57,342 bases of DNA from Willaertia magna (lineage: Eukaryota > Heterolobosea > Eutetramitea > Acrasida > Naegleriidae): positions 1-57,342 of the forward strand of contig CADWAF010001267.1 of NCBI GenBank assembly GCA_902984215.1, read 5' to 3'. Every line of letters begins with the position of its first letter. Positions within the stretch are counted from its first letter, which is position 1. Both the position numbers and the translations under genes were made by a program. Below, piece after piece: positions 31,261 to 41,525 of the stretch. The notes under the pieces were generated by a model. It ran no database searches. It was not told the DNA's origin and saw only the letters and a program-made list of their open reading frames with translations.

Positions 31261-32304
31261 ATGCAAACTACAGAGACTCATCCAACTACTAATACCACTA
31301 CTGCCATTGACAATACTGTTAATCTTTTACTTTTAGGTATTAGTGAATCAGGTAAATCAACACTCTTCAAACAAGTTAAAATTTTACGTCAACAAGGATA
31401 CACCAAAGAAGAACTACAATCCTTTAAAAAACAAATTCAAGATAATTTAGTTCTTGGTATGGCAACGTTAATTGATACTGCTCAAAAGAATTCAACTGAT
31501 TTTACTGAAGCTTTAGAAAAATTGGCGCCATTAATAACAACCGTTTTAGATAAAACAAATGGTAATTCTGAAGAGGAACAAGCATTAGGTTATTCCGAAA
31601 ATAAGAAAGAAGCTTTAAAGGCTTTATGGAAGGATGAAGCTATTCGTAGAGTTTATGAAGGTCGTTATGTTAATTACAATTTATTAGATAATTATGATTA
31701 CTTTATCAATGATATAGATAGAATTACAGATAAAAGTTATATCCCAACTGTAGAAGATGTTTTAAAATGTAGAGTTAGAACTACAGGTGTTCATGAAACT
31801 AGATTTGAATTTGGTGGATTTAATATGCGTATCGTAGATGTTGGTGGTCAAAGAGGACAACGAAAGAAGTATAAACACATCTATAATATTTTCAATAACG
31901 TTACTGCTTTAATCTTTGTTGTAAGTTTAACTGAATATGCTCAAGTATTAGAAGAAGATAATACCCAAAATAGAATACAAGAAAGTCTAGTTTTATTTGA
32001 TGAATTAGTTAACTCATCTGTTTTCAATGAAAAACCTGTTTTATTGTTTTTAAACAAGGTTGATCTATTTGAAAATTTGATAAAGAAAGTTGATTTAAAC
32101 ACTTGCTTTAAAGATTATAATGGTCCAAAGAATGATAAAGATGCTGCTCTTCAATTCATAGAAAAGAAATTCAAAGCTTTACGTGAAAATTCTGATTCTG
32201 AAGTTTATACTCATGTTACTTGTGCTGTAGATACAAATAATATTTCAAAGGTATTAGACAGCTTAAAGAATATTATTATTAAAGAAAGTTTATCATCAAA
32301 ATAA
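31261..32304 (+). CDS. Heterotrimeric G-protein alpha subunit, canonical
   Basis: Single exon, 347 residues, normal size. P-loop LLGISESGKST, switch I with catalytic Arg and Thr in CRVRTTGVHE, switch II VDVGGQRGQRKKY with the catalytic Gln, NKVD for guanine, and TCAVDTNN for G5. All catalytic residues are present, so a working GTPase switch is likely. The helical domain is present (residues ~50-165). The N-terminus MQTTETHPTT lacks Gly2 and an early Cys, so the usual N-myristoyl and palmitoyl anchors are missing. Membrane attachment may rely on G-beta/gamma. The C-terminus ends SLSSK. It would relay signals from seven-helix receptors. The stop is followed by TTGTACATT and ATTGTAAAC. Confidence 0.95.
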   Translation: MQTTETHPTTNTTTAIDNTVNLLLLGISESGKSTLFKQVKILRQQGYTKEELQSFKKQIQDNLVLGMATLIDTAQKNSTDFTEALEKLAPLITTVLDKTNGNSEEEQALGYSENKKEALKALWKDEAIRRVYEGRYVNYNLLDNYDYFINDIDRITDKSYIPTVEDVLKCRVRTTGVHETRFEFGGFNMRIVDVGGQRGQRKKYKHIYNIFNNVTALIFVVSLTEYAQVLEEDNTQNRIQESLVLFDELVNSSVFNEKPVLLFLNKVDLFENLIKKVDLNTCFKDYNGPKNDKDAALQFIEKKFKALRENSDSEVYTHVTCAVDTNNISKVLDSLKNIIIKESLSSK

Positions 32305-32394
32305 ATTGTACATTCATTATTGTAAACTATTTTATTAAAATAAAGATCTGACAACTTTAAACAGTTCCATTTAAAATAAGATCCAATTAAAAAA

Positions 32395-33942
32395 ATGCAA
32401 AAAGAAGAAGACGCAAGTTTAAGGAAGAAAAGAAAGATGGAATGTAGCAGAGATTATAATTTATATCTTTCTCCTGACATTTTATTTGAAATTACAAAAT
32501 ATTGTAATTCTGTAAAAGATTATTTAAATTTATCTAAAGTTAATAAACATTTTTATGAATCATTAATGATTAAAGAGGAAAATAATTTAAATAATTTATT
32601 TTCTAAAAAGGAAATTATGTTAAAAAATTATTTACCATCTAGTTTATTATATTTAAATAATTTAAATATTTGTTTTTGTAATGAAGAAATATTTAACACT
32701 GGCTTTTTAACAATGTTTACAAAACTAAAAAATTTAAATATCTCAACTTTAAATCATTTTGACGAATTACAAATTGAAGATTTACAAAATACAAATTTAG
32801 AAAAATTAGAAATTAGTAATTTTTATAAAATAAATGGAAGTGGTTTTAAATATTTAAATAATTTAAAGTGTTTAAATATTAGTAAAATGTTAAATATTGA
32901 TGAAAATACTTTTAAAGAATTACCAAATTTAAATATAATAGAACTAAAAATAAGTTACAACATTGTAATTGGAGAATGGATAAAAAACTTTACAAAGTTA
33001 AAAATTTTAAAATTACAAAATATACAATTTATTAATAATGAAGAACAATTTATTGGAACATTAATTAATTTGGAAGAAATTGATTTAAATAATTGTACAT
33101 TTTTAAATAGTTTTAGATTTTTACAAAATTTAATAAATTTAAAAATTATTACAATTTCAAATAATAATTTTGATAAAGGAGTTTCGATTACAGATGAAGA
33201 TATTGTTAATTTAAAAGATTTAAGAAAAATTACTTTTACAACAAATGTTTATTCTAATAACATAATTGGAACTAGTTTTATAAATTTGACAAATTTAGAA
33301 GAATTAAATGGAAATTTTAATAATTTAAACGAAGAAAATTTAAAGTACTTAATTAATTTAAAACGGTTAGATTTATATAATTATAACTTTTTAAATGGTG
33401 CCAGTTTTAAATATTTAAAAAATTTAGAAACTCTTTATTGCGATTCTGAATTTAATGAAAATTATTTATTGGATTTGCCATCTTTAACATTTCTAGATAT
33501 TAGTTTTAATGAGAAATTTACAGGGCAATATACTTTTAATTTAAATAATTTACGTGATTTACGAGCTAGTTGTACAAGTTTAGAAGATAAATATTTAATG
33601 GAATTGAAAAGTTTACAACACGCAGATTTGTGTGATTGTAAAAATATAACAGGGGAATGTTTTTTATATTTAACTAATTTATTAACCTTAAATATTAAAA
33701 ACACTAATGTAGATGATAAATATTTAGGTCATTTAATAAATGTGAAACATTTATCAATTGAAAAATGTACAAATATTAAAAATGGGCAATTTTTAATGCA
33801 ATTAAATCAATTACAATCATTACAATTTACGAAAGGTTTTATTCCAATGAAAATACTATTTAAAACAAAGAGAGAAAGAGAAAATTTACAATTAAAGATA
33901 AAACAAGATCAAGATTTATACAGTGTTTTAAATAGTTTATAA
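32395..33942 (+). CDS. F-box-like leucine-rich repeat protein
   Basis: Single exon, 515 residues. After a short basic N-terminus, residues ~20-60 (YLSPDILFEITKYC, then LNLSKVNKHFYESL) read as an F-box. The rest is 15 or more leucine-rich repeats of about 23-24 residues with patterns such as LKNLETLYCDS and LPSLTFLDISFNEKFTG, Asn/Leu-heavy throughout. F-box/LRR proteins are substrate adaptors of SCF ubiquitin ligases; the substrate is unknown. Codons are extremely AT-rich, close to intergenic composition, unlike the preceding G-alpha gene. It ends in a basic helical tail. Large families of this type are common in amoebae. Confidence 0.85.
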   Translation: MQKEEDASLRKKRKMECSRDYNLYLSPDILFEITKYCNSVKDYLNLSKVNKHFYESLMIKEENNLNNLFSKKEIMLKNYLPSSLLYLNNLNICFCNEEIFNTGFLTMFTKLKNLNISTLNHFDELQIEDLQNTNLEKLEISNFYKINGSGFKYLNNLKCLNISKMLNIDENTFKELPNLNIIELKISYNIVIGEWIKNFTKLKILKLQNIQFINNEEQFIGTLINLEEIDLNNCTFLNSFRFLQNLINLKIITISNNNFDKGVSITDEDIVNLKDLRKITFTTNVYSNNIIGTSFINLTNLEELNGNFNNLNEENLKYLINLKRLDLYNYNFLNGASFKYLKNLETLYCDSEFNENYLLDLPSLTFLDISFNEKFTGQYTFNLNNLRDLRASCTSLEDKYLMELKSLQHADLCDCKNITGECFLYLTNLLTLNIKNTNVDDKYLGHLINVKHLSIEKCTNIKNGQFLMQLNQLQSLQFTKGFIPMKILFKTKRERENLQLKIKQDQDLYSVLNSL

Positions 33943-34019
33943 ATTTTTAACTTGATAGATAAAGATACAACAAATGATTATATACACATTATTTAATTTT
34001 TATTTACAGTTTAGGTTTT

Positions 34020-35931
34020 CTATTGAGAAATGATGGCTTGATGTATTTGGGAAGCAGAGTCTTTTAAGGATGATAAAAGAGGGGATGAATGTTTAGTTTT
34101 CAGAATGTTAAATTCTTTTAAACTATCAATCTTTTGTTCTATTTGATCTAAATGTTGAGATAGCTTTTCACTAACCCCAGAGTCAGAACCTTGTTCTAAC
34201 GCGCAACTGAGGTTTTGAGTTATTACATCCCTCATTTTCTCTAATGTTTCCAAGTTTCCATAGGAATAAGCATAATTATAACCAGTTAGATTATCTTCAT
34301 TTTCTATTAAATCATTAATTTCCTTTAATTCTGTTGGTGACATTACAATTAATCTAATATCATCTTTTATAAGCTTTTCTACTTCTTCAATATTTCCTGC
34401 CTTGACATACTTTCTAAAGTTATCAAAATTATATTTAGGACAATATAATTCATCAGATAATTTTAGGTATATTCTCCTCTCAATATATAATTTTGCCTTA
34501 TTTCTAATTACCACATCATTTACAACCTTAGTTGATATCTTTTGACCTGTTACAGGAGAAATTATTTCACTTTTCTTTGCACACCACCTCTTGAATGTTT
34601 CTCTTTCATAGGTTCTATTGTCAACTGCAACCACTGGATCCATAAATATCATCATTGAAATTGGACAAGTTATTGTCTCTACATCGACGTCTCTTTCTAT
34701 TGAAGAAGTAATTAAATCAGAGCTAACAACTGGATTGGATTCCTCACTTTCTTCAATCGTAGGTTCTTCTCCAATTACTGGACTGTTTTCTACCCTTCTT
34801 GGACTTAAACTCTCTGGAGATACTGCAAAGAAATCACCATAACATAAAATTCTCTTTTCCTCTGGACAGTATAGAGGCCATCTTAGCCAAACTGCTTCTT
34901 CAGGTATTTCTTCACAATCCAAGTATTGTTGTTTGGCTTGCGGATTGTTATTATAATAAACTGGATCAATTAGTTCAAATATTCTGCCTTTGTAATTTAC
35001 AATTACAGAATATCTATCTTCATGATACAGTATCTTTAATCTGAATTGTTCTGTATGATGTAATTGTTGTAAACCATACTTAGTTACCCTTAACTCACTA
35101 TTCTTCTTTAAAAAGTTTTGAATATCTTTATGTTTCCTACTGAGCTTAAAAGAAGAATGATGTAACAACTCACTATACTTCATTCCCTTAAGACTGTTAT
35201 ACATTGGATCTTCTTCGCCTATTATTATTCCATGAACAAAGTAGATTTTAACCCATTTGGCTAACTTTGAAATTATTTTATTCTTAATACCACTAATACC
35301 TTCAGTTAAATAGAAATCTACAGATCTGCAATGACAGAGTTGAACTAGTACTGATCTAATTTTACTTCTTTTTAATTTGTCCTTTTAAAAAGTTAAGGCT
35401 TCAAAAGGTGTTAATATAATTACTTACATTAAATTCAATGAAGGCTTTTTCCAAGTAAAATAGTAATTGATCTAGGCTTAGTTCTTTTAAATGTGGAGGG
35501 ATATCGATATTAGTGCCTCTTAGTCTTAAAAGGTTGACTAGTAAGGGTTAGTTTTAAAATGTTAAGACTTGAGGCTACTTACAAATACTTATTAAAAGAG
35601 ATCTATCTTCTTTTCCTCCATTCGATAGTAGAATTGAGGTCTTTCTTGTACCTATTATAACACTTTTTAAAGGAAATTTACAATCGCTAAAAATATTATT
35701 GTTGTCTAATAGAATGTTATTCTTTTCTCTGTTTATTTCTTCAGGAGATGAACTTCCTACTAATGTAGGAGAAATATTATCTAAACTCTTTTCCATAGGA
35801 TGAATTGTTTCAGCTTCAACCGAGTTGACCATCTCTTCTTTTTCATCTTCTTTATTTCTAAGTCTCATTTTTTTCAAACTTAAATTAAAGCGGAAACGAG
35901 AGTAAAGGGATGCTGTAGAATTTGTGCTCAT
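34020..35931 (-). CDS. U-box protein, probable E3 ubiquitin ligase, three exons
   Basis: complement(join(34020..35381, 35428..35537, 35583..35931)), 606 residues; introns 46 and 45 bp. Junctions read SLLISI/FNLLRLRG and IEFN/DKLKRSK, all in frame. The U-box sits near residues 390-460: TITCPISMMIFMDPVVAVD, then RTYERETFKRWC and SPVTGQKI. It lacks RING-type zinc cysteines, as expected. Upstream of it is a ~200-residue unrecognised region with a helical start and a beta-rich part (YSVIVNYKGRIFELIDPVYY). Downstream is a helical tail with ankyrin-like but not clear repeats (KAGNIEEVEKLIKDD). The N-terminal ~90 residues are polar. U-box proteins transfer ubiquitin from an E2; target unknown. Confidence 0.85.
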
Positions 35932-36304
35932 AATAAAATAATATTGGAGGGACTTTCTTATTAGGGAAGGATAGAAGAATTAATTGTCTTCTTGTTTGTT
36001 TCTTTTCTTGTTGACAGTTCGAAGTGGTTTGTTATCACTTTTTTTTATGATTTGGGTTTAGCAGTGATTTATATGATAGAATTGTAAAGTTTGCACTTTA
36101 AATTTAGTACATTAAAATAAACTGACTGTTTAAAACAAATGCCCAAAGAAAGTTTCCTGTTATAATCACTTTTCCATTTCAAGTATTTAATCAAATCGGG
36201 CGTAAAGTAGCAAAATTGTAATTGATGGCGAAAATTGTTGATGTCTAAGGGTTTTTGTTGTCGTGATGTTTAAGGAAGTTTTAAATAATGGCAAGATTAT
36301 TTAT
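35932..36304. other. Intergenic between two minus-strand genes
   Basis: 373 bases holding the promoter of the U-box gene and the 3' flank of the next gene. T-rich near the U-box start. No RNA gene or repeat noticed. Confidence 0.4.
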
Positions 36305-37804
36305 TTAATTCAGCTCGCTGGTACCGTCTACCCGTTTTTTAAAAACAACAAATCGTTCTGGTTCGTAAAAAAGTTTAGTCAACTCAGCATATTCTTTTTG
36401 ATTTGTTGGTTCAAAATTGATTACATTGTGTTGTGTTTTTGAGTATAATAATATCTTATCAGTGTATTCAAAATGAGAATCTTGTCCTCTCACTTGAATA
36501 AAGAATTTAATATGACCTATATTTGAAAATTGATTTTGTAAATTCAACTTCCTTAAATTATCTCTTATTTTTGAAATCTTGACTTTTGATCCATCTGTTT
36601 TTAATATTTTAAAAGTAGCAATTAAATCACTATCCCTTACTTTATCTACAGTAGAGGTATTTACAAAAATACATAAAAATAAATAAGTATCAACGGTTCG
36701 TACTTCATTCCAATTGATATCTATGAAAATTCTTTTACCATTAGCTTTGTAACAAAAATTACCATGTCCATCAACGCCACTATCATAATAATAGATAAGT
36801 ACTGCCTTGTTTAAAGGAATAGGTCTACTCAAATCTAAATCAGAAGGTAATGAAGCAATATTGGATTGTAACTGCTGAAATATATCGTCTCTTGCCTTAT
36901 CAGACGAACTACTGGATTGTAATGAGATGCCTTGATTGATTGACGTTGTTGGTGCCATTATTGAATTCTTTGATGGTTCATTAGTGAAGGGAAGTACCAT
37001 ATTGCCCATTGAAGATGACTTTTCAATTATTGTTACATCTTCTTCATTACTGGAAGAGTTGGACCCGATATCAGTTGGTGGTAACACCACATTAGGATTA
37101 TCCATCCCATTTGAAAAATTGTGAAAGTTATGATTTATGATATTATTATTTGTTTCATTATTATTAATTAATGTTATTTGTGACGCTTTCCTACCTCTTC
37201 TTTTCTTTGTAGTACTGTTGGGAGCCTGTAAATAATAAGGTTGTTGTAGTATTGGGTTCTGCATTTGAATATCATTACTATTTGTTGAGTTAACCATTCC
37301 ATTTTGACTAGAAATCTCATTCATAACGTTACCGTTAGTAGACGTCTCATAAACATCTCTTTTTCTTTTTACATTATTCAGTTCATTTGTTAATTCTTTA
37401 ACTTTCTCTTTTAAATGATTATTTTCCTTCAACAGAGCGTCATACTTTTCTCTTAAAATTGTATAAGGTGATTCCTTTTGTGCCGTTGTAATGACGTATT
37501 GATCTACGTCAAACTCACTATTTTCTTCTTCGTTATTATTTATTGTCTCCACATTATTATATTGATTATTATTATTATTGAAATATGGTAACACTGGTGG
37601 CTCAATACTTTGTTTCTCTATTGTGTTATAAGGTATATAAGAAGGAGGAGGATAATAGGGTGCTTGAGGATAGTTGTAGTAAGGATGGTTCATTGCATTA
37701 TATTGGTTAATCATGTAATTAATTTCTTGATGTTCATTCATTACAGGCTCAACTTCTGGCACTGCACCACTTTCTATGACCATTTCTTGTCTCTCGGAAG
37801 ACAT
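36305..37804 (-). CDS. Unrecognised protein with leucine-zipper-like coil, basic RGR patch and conserved-looking C-terminal domain
   Basis: Single exon, 499 residues. Residues ~30-60 are Tyr/Pro-rich (PYYPPPSYIPY). Residues ~112-150 form four heptads with Leu at the repeat position (TILREKYDALLKENNHLKEK). Near residue 200 is KKRRGRKAS, a basic patch like a nuclear-localisation signal or a weak AT-hook (RGRK and not RGRP). A polar Asn/Ser middle leads to a compact C-terminal ~180 residues (from LDLSRPIPLNKAVLIYYYD), beta-rich with many aromatics. The basic region is not placed directly before the zipper, so it is not a standard bZIP. A nuclear DNA-associated role is a reasonable guess only. 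No intron needed. Confidence 0.7.
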   Translation of the reverse strand: MSSERQEMVIESGAVPEVEPVMNEHQEINYMINQYNAMNHPYYNYPQAPYYPPPSYIPYNTIEKQSIEPPVLPYFNNNNNQYNNVETINNNEEENSEFDVDQYVITTAQKESPYTILREKYDALLKENNHLKEKVKELTNELNNVKRKRDVYETSTNGNVMNEISSQNGMVNSTNSNDIQMQNPILQQPYYLQAPNSTTKKRRGRKASQITLINNNETNNNIINHNFHNFSNGMDNPNVVLPPTDIGSNSSSNEEDVTIIEKSSSMGNMVLPFTNEPSKNSIMAPTTSINQGISLQSSSSSDKARDDIFQQLQSNIASLPSDLDLSRPIPLNKAVLIYYYDSGVDGHGNFCYKANGKRIFIDINWNEVRTVDTYLFLCIFVNTSTVDKVRDSDLIATFKILKTDGSKVKISKIRDNLRKLNLQNQFSNIGHIKFFIQVRGQDSHFEYTDKILLYSKTQHNVINFEPTNQKEYAELTKLFYEPERFVVFKKRVDGTSELN

Positions 37805-38367
37805 TTTAGTAATCTACCGTTTTTTATAATTGTTTTTATTAATATTAAAGTTTTTCAGAACAGAATTCTGTGTTTCTTTTTGCCAAACAATAAAAATTTC
37901 AGTTTCTTTTTAAAAAAAACAAAAAGTCGAAACAAATATTAAAATCTTTGTTTGTTATTTAGAATGACCGTGGGCTTTTTGCAAAGGTTTTCAGTTTTTT
38001 CAGTTTTTGCTAGTTTGAGGTTGTTTGAGAATTGCCAAATTTTTTTGAGGATTTCAAATCTTGGAATTCTTTAAAAATTTGTCTTTTGGAATTCGCATAT
38101 CAAGCCCATTTTAGACAGGAGGGTGCAGCTTAAGAAGAGAAACAAGGGAAGATAAATAAACGAAATTTAACACACTGTATCACTTTAAGAATTAAATCTA
38201 AGCAATAGTGATTTAAATAATAGCAATGCCCCTAATGTACAGGTAACTTTGAAGATTTTTGGTGTAACTTTTCCTTCTTCCGCCAAAATTCATCTGCTAA
38301 TTTTGCCCTGTCCCATCACTTATCAAAAAAAAATTTCAAAAAAAATTATCGAAATAATCAAAATATT
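37805..38367. promoter_or_regulatory. 563-bp divergent intergenic region
   Basis: Lies between the zipper/RGR gene (minus) and the RhoGEF (plus), the longest gap apart from the AT desert. T-rich repeats such as TTTTTCAGTTTTTTCAGTTTTTG occur near 37,990 (written here in part: TTTTCAG units). No ORF or RNA gene that I can support. Confidence 0.4.
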
Positions 38368-41348
38368 ATGAGTAAAACTTATGACAAGGAGAAGAGACGC
38401 AAGGTCTTTGAAGAAATCATTGAAACTGAAGAAAAATATCTACATGCTCTAGATCTATTAAACAAGGTATGTTTAAAAATCCTATAAAATTTTTTAATTT
38501 CGTTTTATGAAATTCCGTTCGAATCCTCTTGCTTGTTTGTTCTACAAAAAATAAAATAACAATTTTACCGCAATTTCCTTCCTATTGAACGGATATGATG
38601 ATGAAATAAACGAATGAATGAATGAAAATAGAATTATATTCAACCATTAAAAAAGAATAAATATTTAAAATTTGGTAGAGAATTAAATACTATAGTATCT
38701 AATTTAACAGTTATAGTAAATTTTAATAGTCATTTGTTAGCTAAATTAAAGAGTGCTAGTGAAGATGATATAGGAAAAACTTTCCAAATGGTTGTACCTT
38801 TTCTAAAGACCTATACCCAATACTTTAGTAATTATGAAGCAGCTCTTAATAGTATAAGAGAAGCAGATAAAAATCCAAAAAATAAACGTTTCTCGGAATG
38901 GTTAAAAAAGACAGATGATCGATCAAAAGAACTGGGACAACAAACATTTAAACAATTATTAATTCAACCTGTTCAACGTATTCCAGTAAGTATTTATTTA
39001 TTAGTTTATATTTAATATTTTAATTATAGCGTTATAATTTATTAATACAAGAAGTATTGAAAAATACACCAAAAACACATGTCGATTATAAACCATTACA
39101 AGAAGCAGGAGAGAAGATGAGAGAAGTAGCAGATCATTTAAATAAACAAATTACAGAAATTGAAAATAGAAATAGATTAGTTAAATTAAAAGAAATGTTT
39201 GTTTTAAATAGTTCAGGTAAAGGAACAGGTATTACAAATATTGTTGAACCTCATCGTAAATATGTTTTTGAAGGAGAATTAAATATTCTTTCAGAAACTA
39301 CAGTTAAAGCTAATCCACAAAAATGTTTCTTTTTCTTATTTTCAGATTTATTTTTATGTTGTAATGAAATTACAAATGAAGAAGTTAAAAAGAAATTAAT
39401 TGAAGAGAGAATTAATAAATTAAAACAACAAAATGGACAAGATAAGAAGAAACCAGCAAAAGGATTAAGAATATTTGGAAATAAAGATGATGAACAAAAT
39501 AATTCAAGTGATGGAAGTTTTGATGAAGATGAAAATTTTATTCCAGAACATTTTTATACTATAAAATTTACAATTAAATTTTCAACTGATATAAAGACTG
39601 GATTATCACCAAATACTTTAAGTCCAGTAGACTCAAAATCTCCTTTAATATCTCCATCTCCTAATACTTTAGATATTAATGGTGCTTTTGAAGAATTTGC
39701 TTGGGTTAGAGATTTTAATAGTTTTGAATGTAAATATTTAAATTTACAAAATGTTTTTCAATTAATCACTCCAAAAGAAACTTATACTTTTGAATGTAAA
39801 GATGAAAAAACAAAAGATAAATGGATGCAACATTTTAATAATACTTTAGAAGAATTTAAAAAGAAAACTAAAACACTTAAAGAAAAAGCAAAAGCAAAGA
39901 GTTATCCTATTGTTTTACAAAATAATGCTACTCTTGTAATTCAAGCTTTATCAAAAGGTTTTTTAACTAGAGCAAAGAAAGGTGATATTGGTAGTAGATA
40001 TGTTGTTAGAGGTAAAAATAGAAGAGATACTTCCTTTTCTTCAGATAATTTACCACTTTTAACTACTAAATCAATTACCCCTACAAGTGAAGAGATATCC
40101 ATTTCAATTCCTAATAATACCATTGAAAATGAAGTAAAGGGTTCTAGTTTTGATTCAATCTCTGCTATTTCTGAAGTTGATCAATCATCTGTCACTACAC
40201 CTCAAATTCAACAAAGTGTTGATGAATCCACTTCTAGTTCAATAACACCACAAGATGATATTGTTGAAACAACAGAAGAAATTACAAAGACAGATGAACA
40301 ACAACAAGAAGTTGAACCAATTATTTCAAAAGAGGAAATTAAAGAAGAAACAAAGGATGTTCCAAAACAAGAGGAACCAATACAAAAGGAAGAAGAGAAT
40401 ACTGTCACCCACGACAAATCAGTTGTTGAGCATTCTATTCCTGTTGAGAAGCAAGAACCTGTTGAACATGAACATAAAACTGAAGAGCATCAATCAATTG
40501 TTACAAGCCATGTAATTGTAGAACAAAAACAAGAAGAAGCAATACCAAAAGTTGAAGAACAAAAGGTAGAAACTAAACAAGAAGAAATTGTTGTACAACC
40601 ACAACAAACAAAAGTAGAAGAAGAAAATGTTTCAACTAAAGTTGAAGAAGTAAAACCAATAGAAAATAAGGAAGAACATTCTACAACAAGTAGTTCTGTA
40701 AATACTGAACCAGAAGAAGATGTTAAAGTTGAACAAAAAGAAGAAGTAATAGAAGAAAAGAAAGAAGAAAATGTAGAATTATCACCTAAAGAACAAAAAG
40801 TTGAACCAGTTGAAGAGGAAAAGGAAGAAGAAAAAGTTAATAACAATGAAGAATCAACAGTTAAACCTTCAAAGATCAATAAGACACAATCTGTTACAAC
40901 CTCAAACGTTTCAAGTAATGATAATAAAGAGGCAAAGGCTAAAGTACCAGAGGAAAACAAATCAGCAACAAACAAGATTATTTCATCTACTGGTACAATG
41001 TTAGAAACATCAAAGGTTATATTAGGTAAAGTAGAAGAAAGTTCTTCTAAATCTCCAAGAGAAGATGATGAAGAAGTTTTTTACGATGAAGAAGGAAACA
41101 TATTACCACCATGGAAAGTTGAATTAATGAAAAGATTTAAGAAATATGGTAAATTTAATAATGTAATTGCAACTGATCAACAAAAACAACAACAAACATC
41201 TTTAAGGGAAAAGAAGATTGATATTCCAAAGAAAAATGTACAATTAAATGCAATTAGAAGTATGTTTGAAGAAAAAGATAAACAAGCAAAGACCGAGATG
41301 TCTACATTGCGACGAAAGAATTCTAAAGAAGAAGTAAAACAAAACTAA
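38368..41348 (+). CDS. DH-PH RhoGEF with long acidic tail
   Basis: Three exons: join(38368..38466, 38632..38985, 39030..41348), 923 residues. Intron 1 is 165 bp, long for this window; intron 2 is 44 bp. The first exon starts the DH domain (RRKVFEEIIETEEKYLHAL); exon 2 continues with YIQPLKK and ends LLIQPVQRIP; exon 3 begins RYNLLIQEVLKNTP, the classic DH end. A PH domain follows (~220-430, from YVFEGELNILSE, KCFFFLFSDLFLCC to KDKWMQHFNNTL) with a charged insert. Residues ~440-860 are disordered and dominated by Glu/Lys/Val/Gln (KVEEQKVETKQEE type). A basic, more ordered tail holds PPWKVELMKRFKKYGKFN. DH-PH proteins activate Rho-family GTPases and control actin. Confidence 0.92.
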
Positions 41349-41525
41349 GATACTTTATTTATTGTATTTATTAGTAATTATAAGCGGCATATTTCTTGTT
41401 GTCATAAGATAAAACCTAACTTTACAATATTTTTATTTATTTATTTTTATCTTTCTTTATTTATAACTTTTTTATTGCATTATTTACTTTTTACTAAAAA
41501 GGATTAAGAAAATTAAAATTTAATA

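Noticed and set aside
39941..40975. Several Ser/Val-rich minus-strand ORFs under the RhoGEF tail
   Set aside because: Antisense shadows of the Glu/Lys/Val-rich coding sequence; none has its own promoter or domain.
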